From NCBI GenBank assembly GCA_022704885.1, contig JAKJFO010000128.1, positions 1-11,652 on the forward strand: 11,652 nucleotides of DNA, read 5' to 3'. Below, one piece after another: positions 1-5,652 of this stretch (positions within the stretch are counted from its first letter, which is position 1; every line of letters begins with the position of its first letter). This stretch comes from Candidatus Rifleibacteriota bacterium. GTDB taxonomy: Bacteria; Riflebacteria; Ozemobacteria; Ozemobacterales; Ozemobacteraceae. The translations under genes were made by a program, and so were the position numbers. The notes beneath the pieces were generated by a model that ran no database searches, had not been told where the DNA came from, and saw only the letters and a program-made list of their open reading frames with translations.

Positions 1-740
1 GCTGAGACCTCGATGCCGAAGCGAAAAGCCTTGATTACATGATTTGCTGCCGGGTCTACCGCCGACACCAGCCCGCTGACTGGTTTCAAGGGCAGATTGA
101 TCGGCGGCATGGCAATTGTCTCGATGCCGGGCCGCGGCAGATCAGCCTGATTGACGCCGCCGGGGTCGATGCCAACGACTTCAAGCGCTTCTTTAACGGT
201 GTCGCCTGTGCGCAGCCGGTCAGCAATCTCTTCGACTTTTGGCAGGTTATCATTACGCTTCTGGATGATTTCATCGACGATGCTGTCGATGTCTGATGGA
301 GCATTGGCCGGGTCGCCGTACTCTTCGTAATAAACCGGTATGAACAGATTGGTAAAATCGAGTAGACTCGGGTTGTACTGCATACGCCAGTAGAAGAGAT
401 GGCTTTTTTCCTTGAATTTAACTCTGACTTTGACGTTGAACATGAACTCGACCGAGGCATGATCTTCGACACGCAGATTGTAACTGCCACCAAACAGATT
501 CTCCGAGCGGTCTTTTGGCCCCGATTTGAACGAGCGATTACTCCACTGTCGCGACTGAATATCGGCAAGAACCTCTACCAATGCCGAATAAGCTATATTG
601 AAGGCAGCCTGATAGTCATTGAGATGCTGGTATTTAAGCCGGTTAGAAGACTGAAACTGGGTAAGCGTAAGCACCAGCAGGCCTACTGCCAGCGACGCGA
701 ACAGAATCATCGGAAATATGTATCCAGCTTTTCCTTTCAT
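1..740 (-). CDS. PilX-like pseudopilin with OmpA-type C-terminus (partial, 3' end outside window)
   Basis: The frame is open from ATG 740 to the left edge (246 codons, no stop). The N-terminus MKGKAG/YIFPMILFASLAVGL has a short basic leader ending in Gly, then a hydrophobic helix, as in PilX-type minor pilins; the usual +5 Glu is absent (Met). It is about 80% identical by eye over its first ~115 residues to the gene at 3759-4841, and less similar after that. The last visible residues (NHVIKAFRFG) match the start of that paralogue's OmpA domain, so an OmpA domain almost certainly follows outside the window. Likely role: an envelope pseudopilin tethered to peptidoglycan. It has its own promoter (783-811) and the next gene upstream points the other way, so it is not simply the tail of the 4841 operon. 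The reading frame and paralogy are clear; the function is inferred. Confidence 0.88.
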   Translation of the reverse strand, partial: MKGKAGYIFPMILFASLAVGLLVLTLTQFQSSNRLKYQHLNDYQAAFNIAYSALVEVLADIQSRQWSNRSFKSGPKDRSENLFGGSYNLRVEDHASVEFMFNVKVRVKFKEKSHLFYWRMQYNPSLLDFTNLFIPVYYEEYGDPANAPSDIDSIVDEIIQKRNDNLPKVEEIADRLRTGDTVKEALEVVGIDPGGVNQADLPRPGIETIAMPPINLPLKPVSGLVSAVDPAANHVIKAFRFGIEVS

Positions 741-782
741 CTCTGATGGCCTCTGTTTTTGTTTTCGAAGTTCATCTGATTA

Positions 783-811
783 ATTATAACCTTTGTAGAT
801 TTCTTATACAA
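783..811 (-). promoter_or_regulatory. sigma70-type promoter of the truncated pseudopilin gene
   Basis: Read on the minus strand, TTGTAT (811-806) is followed by a 17-bp spacer and a perfect TATAAT (788-783). Transcription would start near 776, about 36 bases before ATG 740. The paralogous operon has the same architecture at 4893-4921. Confidence 0.6.
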
Positions 812-904
812 TGCCATGCTTCACCGTGACTGCCGCGCAAAAACCCGGCTATTTTTCTGTAACCGGCAATGATTTCAGGTATAATCATTGAAGTTGCGAA
901 GTTT

Positions 905-1735
905 ATGAAACCGCTACAAAACGACAGATCAGCAGCCAGATCGACCAGCGCTGGTGTGGCAATGATTACGCACACCACTTATCTCGGGCACTCGCAGTTG
1001 CTCGGAGCGGCGGCATTTCTCGACCGCGTCATGCCGCCGCAGGTTCTGTTCCGCTTCGGCGAAGAAAAGCCGCAGAAAATAGCCTGGACAGACTATGAGC
1101 AGCTGGTCAGCGGCCTGGCAGAGTTCGAAACAAAGGTCAACGAAGCGGCCAGCAATAACTCGCGCACAGTCAAGGCGGTCGAGCTGCCCGGCGACGTTTC
1201 GGCGGTGTTTCTTGAAAGCCAGCGCGTAAAACTGCGCTGGCAGCAGCGCAATCTGGTATTTACCGCGGCCGAACTCGCTCAGGTCGTTACAGTTCTGGTG
1301 GCGACGCATGCAAAGGCGAAACCGCTGGTTCGGCGCATGCTGGAAAAGGCCGAACTGCTCAAGAAGCCCGGCCTGCTGACAGCGCTGACCAACTGGGGCG
1401 GCTTTGTCATCTTCCTGCTGCTGACGATGCTCGACATCCTGCTGCTGGTCAGCATGCTGTTTCAGCCGAAGCTGTATTTTCCCTGGACAGTGCTGACGAC
1501 TTTTCTGGCGGCATGGCTGTTGCTTTTGCGCCCGACCTGGAGTTGCAGAGTTCTGCCGGCGCTGCTCGACTATCTCAACGAACAATTTCTCGCTGACCTT
1601 GCCAATCTGCGCCTGCCGCGCAAAAGCGTCGAATTTTTCCTCATTATCGGCATGGGAATCGTCTACCTGCTCTGTTTTGGCAGTGAAGCCGCCAATTACA
1701 TTCTGGATTTCTGGAAAGGCTCGTTTTCGCCCTGA
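905..1735 (+). CDS. membrane protein of unknown function, three C-terminal helices
   Basis: I do not recognise this family. From ATG 905 it has 276 residues. Roughly the first 160 are soluble and mixed-charge, with a FRFGEE segment and an ERQ-rich helical stretch. Three hydrophobic segments follow, near residues 163-186, 193-210 and 242-262. Codon use looks genuine throughout. An in-frame ATG at 869 is possible, but a TATAAT hexamer lies at 880-885, inside that extension; if it is a -10 box, transcription starts near 892, and 905 (or the third ATG, 962) is the better start. None of the three has a convincing Shine-Dalgarno sequence and the -35 is poor. The gene lies alone on the plus strand, diverging from the pseudopilin at 740 and converging on the pilin operon. 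It separates two paralogues, so it may have come in with, or been left inside, a duplication. Confidence 0.75.
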   Translation: MKPLQNDRSAARSTSAGVAMITHTTYLGHSQLLGAAAFLDRVMPPQVLFRFGEEKPQKIAWTDYEQLVSGLAEFETKVNEAASNNSRTVKAVELPGDVSAVFLESQRVKLRWQQRNLVFTAAELAQVVTVLVATHAKAKPLVRRMLEKAELLKKPGLLTALTNWGGFVIFLLLTMLDILLLVSMLFQPKLYFPWTVLTTFLAAWLLLLRPTWSCRVLPALLDYLNEQFLADLANLRLPRKSVEFFLIIGMGIVYLLCFGSEAANYILDFWKGSFSP

Positions 1736-1747
1736 TTGAACCTACAG

Positions 1748-1951
1748 GTGACAGATCAGAATGGCACTAAGTTAACGACAGGTCTAAACTCAGATGTTTT
1801 ACTCGTGCTCAGCGAAGCGGTGCTCGTAATCAACGAAGTGGTAATCGTAATCGAAAAATCAACAGCGCAAATCGATTACGAGCACGATTACGATTACGCG
1901 CACGATTCACAAAATTCAGCTTCTTATCTTAGTGGCATTCGTGACAGATCA
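1748..1951. mobile_element. MITE-like non-coding element with terminal inverted repeats and an 11-bp direct repeat
   Basis: GTGACAGATCA occurs at 1748-1758 and again at 1941-1951. Immediately inside these copies are GAATGGCACTAAG (1759-1771) and CTTAGTGGCATTC (1928-1940), inverted repeats of each other at 12 of 13 positions. The 182-bp interior has no convincing gene and is dominated by hexamer repeats that can fold into a hairpin. This is the layout of a miniature inverted-repeat element with a target-site duplication. The element starts about two dozen bases after the stop of the 905-1735 gene and its right direct repeat touches the TAG stop of the 1952-3220 gene. Removing it and one repeat copy would leave the two convergent genes only 23 bases apart. 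No transposase is present, so any mobility would be in trans. It could also be a fixed bidirectional terminator. Confidence 0.65.
1805..1903. repeat. phased hexamer repeats forming a hairpin core
   Basis: The right arm reads in exact 6-base phase from 1874: GATTAC, GAGCAC, GATTAC, GATTAC, GCGCAC (to 1903). The left arm has the complementary hexamers: GTGCTC (1805), GTGCTC (1820), GTAATC (1826), GTAATC (1841), GTAATC (1847). Two 9-base inserts interrupt it, AGCGAAGCG (1811-1819) and AACGAAGTG (1832-1840), each flanked by two identical hexamers. The arms face each other across an A-rich loop (about 1854-1872). Each insert could form a tiny GAA-capped stem (GC/GC versus AC/GT). Confidence 0.75.
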
Positions 1952-3220
1952 CTAGTCGAGCACGTTCACGTACTCGTCGATTTCTTTGAACAGCTTGCTG
2001 GTAAGATCGAGAACAAAAAAGTTTTCGACCAGCCTGTTCGCTGCAATGAAGCTGCGCTCCTGCTCTGCCATGCGGCAGACTGAAGCATCGCGATCTTTAA
2101 AGAAAACCTGAACGGCATCGAGAAAGACTGTGTAGCGCTCTTCGATCAGGCTGGCGCTGACTTCTTCGCTGAATGCGCGATTCGCGTAAAGAATGCGGTT
2201 GATATTGAACAGACGAGCCACCATCTGTCGCTGGCTGCGCTGAAAATCGGCATATTTGAGCTGCTGCTCATACCTTTCGGAAAGTTTGAGAATGCAGTTG
2301 AAAAAGATGCGGCGCAGCTGCCGGTAATACAGGCCTGACCGGTTGATGCGGCTTTCGACGATGAACCTCTCGGGCAGCGGTATGCTGGCGAGAAAGCTGA
2401 TGTTGTCGGTGGCACCTTTGCTGTGCGGCTGCAGGCTGAGCATAAGATGCAGCAGATCGCGCGCCATTTCAAAATACAGCTGCGAGCAGCGCGCGTATTC
2501 ATCTGAACCAGGCTGGGTAAAAACTTCCAGGCTTGCCGCCCGCTGCAGCTTATCAGCAAAATCTGGGTCGTTGAGCCAGTCTCGACAGGCATAAAACACA
2601 TGCCCGACATGAACGAGCATGGTCTGCGCCCCGACACTGCTGAGTTCAGCCCCAAGATTCGACCCGGGCGAACTGAATACATCTTTGACCAGTCGCTCTT
2701 CTACTGCATCATCAGTAAGGTCAAACGTCGTGCGAACTTCTTTTTCGCCGGTAAACGACAGCACTCGCGAACTCGAAAAAAGCTCGCCTCTGCCGGATTG
2801 CGCTTTCCATTTGAGGCCGGCGACCATCTCGTAGAAACCATCTTTTTTTTCAGTTTCAATCGAAAGAGTATAGTTGTCTTTCAGCAGGTGATGCAGATCT
2901 GGCGTCAGGTCTTCTGTTATCGCCGGATGCGAAAAAAACACGGTTTCCTTATCGGTAATGCTGGTCGAGATTTCGTATGGACTGCCGCTGGCATCGGCCA
3001 GTCCGATTGCTTTCATGCCGTGCGGGTTCAGCAGCGACTCCTGATAGCACTGTTCGAGAACCTTTTCGACGAGGGAAGAAGCGAGATAATTTTCTGAGGT
3101 AAAAGCGGTTTCTTTTCTGAAACGATGCATTGTCTGCAGGAAGATGACCGATACTGACGCGAGAAGAAAAAAACCGATCAATAATTCAAGCAGTGAAAAC
3201 CCTTTGCGGCCCTGTTTCAT
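1952..3220 (-). CDS. large prepilin-like protein (type IV pilin N-terminus)
   Basis: This 422-residue protein begins with a canonical class III leader: a short basic peptide, Gly7 as the -1 cleavage residue, then FSLLELLIG with Glu12 at +5, followed by a hydrophobic helix to about residue 30. A prepilin peptidase should cut after Gly7 and leave the helix to pack into a pilus or pseudopilus. The remaining ~390 residues are much longer than a normal pilin head. I recognise no domain in them; they are largely helical and charged, with many Arg/Glu and aromatic residues. It is the third gene of the operon and overlaps the previous gene by four bases (ATGA at 3217-3220). A Shine-Dalgarno GGAGAG lies 6 bases before ATG 3220. 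The large head suggests a tip or minor subunit. Confidence 0.88.
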   Translation of the reverse strand: MKQGRKGFSLLELLIGFFLLASVSVIFLQTMHRFRKETAFTSENYLASSLVEKVLEQCYQESLLNPHGMKAIGLADASGSPYEISTSITDKETVFFSHPAITEDLTPDLHHLLKDNYTLSIETEKKDGFYEMVAGLKWKAQSGRGELFSSSRVLSFTGEKEVRTTFDLTDDAVEERLVKDVFSSPGSNLGAELSSVGAQTMLVHVGHVFYACRDWLNDPDFADKLQRAASLEVFTQPGSDEYARCSQLYFEMARDLLHLMLSLQPHSKGATDNISFLASIPLPERFIVESRINRSGLYYRQLRRIFFNCILKLSERYEQQLKYADFQRSQRQMVARLFNINRILYANRAFSEEVSASLIEERYTVFLDAVQVFFKDRDASVCRMAEQERSFIAANRLVENFFVLDLTSKLFKEIDEYVNVLD

Positions 3221-3762
3221 TCAATCTCTCCGGAGTTCTGCAGCCCGACTTCGAACATTACCTGAAAGTCTTTCTTTTCAGTAGCGAAACCGGCTGTGAT
3301 ATTCACGGTATTTGCATTCGTCATTAAAAAGCTTATGTCTTTAACGTAATCAGCGATTACCGAGCTTTTATCCGGGTCATAGACAGGATTGCTGATATCG
3401 AAATTCTTGACGGCTACCTTGTAATGCATCAGTTTGTAGAGTTCTTTTCCGGTACTTTTCGAAAGTTCGGCGTCTTTGATCTGGTAGAGAACCTGCACGT
3501 TGCCTTCGCAGTCAGCAAAAAACAAAGCGGCAGACGACTCGCCAATTGCGGGCAGCAGAAAATCTGTGCCTTCTCTGATCATTCTTACAATATGATTCTG
3601 GGTGGTCAAAACTCTCGACTGCATGCTCAAATCGACCATTGCGCTCTTCTGGCTCGAGGTCGAACTCGAAAACATGCGAAAAACTCCTATCGAAAGCAAC
3701 CCGACCAGTCCGGCGACAACAACGAGCTCAACCGTGGTAAAAGCGCGCCTGGCTCTGGTCAT
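3217..3762 (-). CDS. prepilin-like protein (pseudopilin)
   Basis: This 181-residue protein has the leader MTRARRA followed by FTTVELVVVAGLVGLLSIG. Glu12 sits at +5 after the predicted cut, and a single hydrophobic helix follows. The -1 residue is Ala7 where Gly is usual; prepilin peptidases tolerate Ala in some minor pilins. The head is small (about 150 residues) with a segment (ALFFADCEGNVQVLYQI) that suggests beta strands, like GspJ/PilW-type minor pseudopilins; that sub-assignment is a guess. It is the middle gene of the operon, overlapping both neighbours by ATGA (3759-3762 and 3217-3220), which implies coupled translation and co-assembly. Confidence 0.85.
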   Translation of the reverse strand: MTRARRAFTTVELVVVAGLVGLLSIGVFRMFSSSTSSQKSAMVDLSMQSRVLTTQNHIVRMIREGTDFLLPAIGESSAALFFADCEGNVQVLYQIKDAELSKSTGKELYKLMHYKVAVKNFDISNPVYDPDKSSVIADYVKDISFLMTNANTVNITAGFATEKKDFQVMFEVGLQNSGEIE

Positions 3763-4841
3763 GGCTCTTCATTCAGCACAAACTCGACTCTGCGGTTTTT
3801 TGCCTGTCCTTCAAGAGTTTCATTACTGGCGATCAACTGTGTCATGCCAAAGCCTTTAACGGTCATACGTTCTGCGGCAACACCGACGCTCTGCAGATAA
3901 TCTGCGACGTTCTGAGCACGCAGAATCGAGAAGGTCATATTGCTTTCCGGAGTGCCAACAACTCCGGTTGCATGGCCACGCAATTCTATTTTACAGTCTG
4001 GCCTGTCGTTCAACAGCTCTGCAAGGTTATCGAGCAGAAGTTTCTGTTCAGCATCGAGCTCGGCCACATCACCACCAAAACGCAGGTCTTTTATCACGTA
4101 ATTCGCCCTGGGCGCAATATCGGAGACCAGTCTGGCAACAGGTTTCAATGGCAATCCGGCCACCGGCAGACTGATCGTTCCAGCTGCCGGGCGCGGCATA
4201 TCACCCTTTTTTACGTCACCGGCTTCGATACCGACTACTTTAAGAGCTTCTTTAACTGTTTCAGCAGGTTTTAATGCATCGGCAATTTCAGCAACTTTCG
4301 GCCGGTTTTCTTCGCGCCGGTTGATGATTTCATCGACTATGGCATCGATGCTGTCAGGATCGGCGATATCTGCCGGATCCTGGAAATCCTTGTAAAAAGC
4401 CGAAACGAAAAGCCTGGTGAAATCGAGAAGATTCGGGTTGTAAATCATGCGCCAGTAAAAGAGATGACTCTTTTCCTTGTATTTTACCCTGACTTTAACG
4501 TTGAACACATACTCGTTCGCAGCATGGTCTTCGACCTGCAGGTTATAGGTTCCGCCAAAAAGACTGGCATTGCTGTTCTGTGGGCCGTTTTTAAAAGACC
4601 GGTTGCTCCACTGCCTCGACTGAATATCGGCCAGAACCTCGACGAGCGCTGAATATCCAATATTGAAGGCCGCCTGATAATCATTCAGGTGCCGGTATTT
4701 CATACGATTGGAAGTTTGAAACTGGGTCAGAGTCAGAATAAACAGCCCGACTGCCAGCGAGGCAAAAAGAATCATCGGAAAAATATACCCGCGTTTTGCG
4801 GGTAGCAACAATCGGCCGTCTATAGCTGTTTTTCGGCGCAT
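3759..4841 (-). CDS. PilX-like pseudopilin fused to an OmpA peptidoglycan-binding domain
   Basis: This 360-residue protein leads the pseudopilin operon. Residues 1-18 are a basic leader ending KRG; residues 19-40 (YIFPMILFASLAVGLFILTL) are a hydrophobic helix. The segment that follows (NDYQAAFNIGYSALVEVLADI) resembles the AF..AE.AL region of PilX-family minor pilins. Residues ~95-130 are probably beta-rich, and 165-245 form a Pro-rich linker with an FxxR-like periplasmic character. Residues ~247-356 are an OmpA C-terminal domain: GHAT (289-292), Asn301, ILRA with Arg308, and NRRVEF (349-354). OmpA domains hold diaminopimelate with an Asp (GHTD) and an Arg; here the Arg is kept but the Asp position is Thr or Gly, so binding may be altered. 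The start ATG 4841 has only a weak ribosome site. The gene ends in an ATGA overlap with the next one. A near-copy lies at 1-740. Confidence 0.88.
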   Translation of the reverse strand: MRRKTAIDGRLLLPAKRGYIFPMILFASLAVGLFILTLTQFQTSNRMKYRHLNDYQAAFNIGYSALVEVLADIQSRQWSNRSFKNGPQNSNASLFGGTYNLQVEDHAANEYVFNVKVRVKYKEKSHLFYWRMIYNPNLLDFTRLFVSAFYKDFQDPADIADPDSIDAIVDEIINRREENRPKVAEIADALKPAETVKEALKVVGIEAGDVKKGDMPRPAAGTISLPVAGLPLKPVARLVSDIAPRANYVIKDLRFGGDVAELDAEQKLLLDNLAELLNDRPDCKIELRGHATGVVGTPESNMTFSILRAQNVADYLQSVGVAAERMTVKGFGMTQLIASNETLEGQAKNRRVEFVLNEEP

Positions 4842-4884
4842 ACCTGTGCAATCAAGAATCTACAGAACTTTGCAAAATCTATAT

Positions 4885-4905
4885 TTTGTCAGATTATACG
4901 ACAAA
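4885..4905. promoter_or_regulatory. inverted repeat overlapping the -10 box (candidate operator)
   Basis: TTTGTC (4885-4890) and GACAAA (4900-4905) form a perfect 6-bp inverted repeat with a 9-bp gap, centred on the TATAAT of the operon promoter. A dimeric repressor bound here would block RNA polymerase. The corresponding promoter of the paralogue (783-788) lacks this repeat. The call rests only on symmetry and position. Confidence 0.35.
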
Positions 4906-4921
4906 TTCTGCCGGCAAACAA
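4893..4921 (-). promoter_or_regulatory. sigma70-type promoter of the pseudopilin operon
   Basis: On the minus strand TTGTTT (4921-4916) is followed by a 17-bp spacer and a perfect TATAAT (4898-4893). The start of transcription would be near 4886, about 45 bases before ATG 4841. The spacing and both hexamers are close to ideal. Confidence 0.68.
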
Positions 4922-5144
4922 CCCGCCAACACAAAATCACAGCAGATTCCCTATAGTTTAACGACTCAGCTTCAGCGCGAAGTCGCTAATTACAGTAAAA
5001 CTGACTGAATATTTTTGATTCGACTCCCCCTTTTTCGAAATCTGAATATATTTGTATAAAGAAGATTTTTTACAAAAACGGATCGCACGAGTGACCAGCT
5101 CCCAGAACAGACAATCAGCTGGGGTTTTGCCAATTTCAGATTGT

Positions 5145-5152
5145 GAGGAGGG
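5145..5152 (+). promoter_or_regulatory. strong Shine-Dalgarno sequence
   Basis: GAGGAGGG lies directly before CTT-ATG, fixing the start of the following gene at ATG 5156 and predicting efficient translation. Confidence 0.8.
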
Positions 5153-5155
5153 CTT

Positions 5156-5584
5156 ATGAAAGAAAAGATTGGTGTGTGGATTGACCATCGAAAGGCGTGG
5201 ATAGTGTTTCCGGCCGGAAAGAAAGGAGTAAATTCCAGCATTGTTCAGGTGGAGTCCGGCATCGAGGAGCACACTCATATTGCAAAAGGAGTTCGCACCG
5301 AGATTACGCCGGGCTCAAACGACAGAACATCCGAAGACAACCATCAGCGCAACATTCAGGAACAACTTGCCAGATACTATGACCGGGTCATCGAAAACAT
5401 GACTGAAGCGCAGTATATTCTGATTTTCGGGCCGGGGCAGGCAAAGATTGAGCTGAAGAACCGCATCAAATCACAAAAACCTACCTGGAGCACACCGGAA
5501 GTAGAGCCTGCCGACAGAATGACTTCGCAGGAAATCGTGGCACGCATAATGCAATATCAGCCATACAAGACCATGACAGCATAG
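5156..5584 (+). CDS. short eRF1-like (baeRF-type) protein
   Basis: This 142-residue soluble protein has no signal peptide or membrane segment. Near the N-terminus it has VWIDHRKAWIV (residues 7-17), a pattern I associate with short bacterial proteins often labelled 'translational machinery protein' and related to archaeo-eukaryotic release factor 1. Residues ~76-102 (ENMTEAQYILIFGPGQAKIEL...) resemble the GPG-x-xK loop and following helix of eRF1/Pelota central domains. A ribosome-associated role (rescue, quality control or stress) is therefore possible but inferred from motif memory only. It forms its own transcription unit, with a strong ribosome site and a strong terminator. The neighbours on both sides are on the other strand. 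Confidence 0.75.
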   Translation: MKEKIGVWIDHRKAWIVFPAGKKGVNSSIVQVESGIEEHTHIAKGVRTEITPGSNDRTSEDNHQRNIQEQLARYYDRVIENMTEAQYILIFGPGQAKIELKNRIKSQKPTWSTPEVEPADRMTSQEIVARIMQYQPYKTMTA

Positions 5585-5600
5585 TATCTGTTAACCTGAA

Positions 5601-5633
5601 GGGCTGCCCGCAGACGGGTCAGCCCCTTTTTTT
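5601..5633 (+). terminator. rho-independent terminator
   Basis: GGGCTGCCCG (5601-5610) pairs with CGGG-T-CAGCCC (5615-5625) across a CAGA loop with one bulged T, followed by C and seven T (5627-5633). It lies 16 bases after the stop of the eRF1-like gene. An A tract precedes the stem when read from the other strand, but the minus-strand 3' side is only weakly T-rich, so plus-strand termination is the main call. Confidence 0.9.
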
Positions 5634-5652
5634 ATGTCGCGCGATAATGCGC

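Larger units (their letters stand above)
4842..5155. other. divergent intergenic region between pseudopilin operon and eRF1-like gene
   Basis: These 314 bases hold no supportable gene. The left part carries the minus-strand promoter of the pseudopilin operon and an overlapping inverted repeat. The right part is T/A-rich (5008-5075), with a TATAAA preceded by TTTG at 5051-5060 that could be a plus-strand -10 box; the -35 is poor. A leader of about 90 bases would follow, containing a small stem CCAGCT (5095-5100) / AGCTGG (5117-5122). Confidence 0.6.

Noticed and set aside
869..904. Upstream in-frame extension of the 905-1735 gene
   Set aside because: Contains a TATAAT hexamer and no ribosome site before ATG 869; treated as leader DNA.
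929..1585. 218-codon minus-strand ORF
   Set aside because: Antisense to the membrane protein gene; Gln/Arg-rich composition typical of a shadow frame.
1736..2083. 115-codon plus-strand ORF from TTG after the 905-1735 gene
   Set aside because: Its first half is the translated hexamer-repeat element (low-complexity V/I/D/Y/H runs) and its second half is antisense to the end of the 422-residue pilin; no ribosome site.
2146..2682. 178-codon minus-strand ORF
   Set aside because: Out-of-frame shadow inside the 422-residue prepilin-like gene, Ser/Ala/Cys-rich, no ribosome site.
4958..5278. 106-codon minus-strand ORF in the large intergenic region
   Set aside because: Begins inside the eRF1-like gene on the opposite strand, composition is not coding-like and there is no ribosome site.
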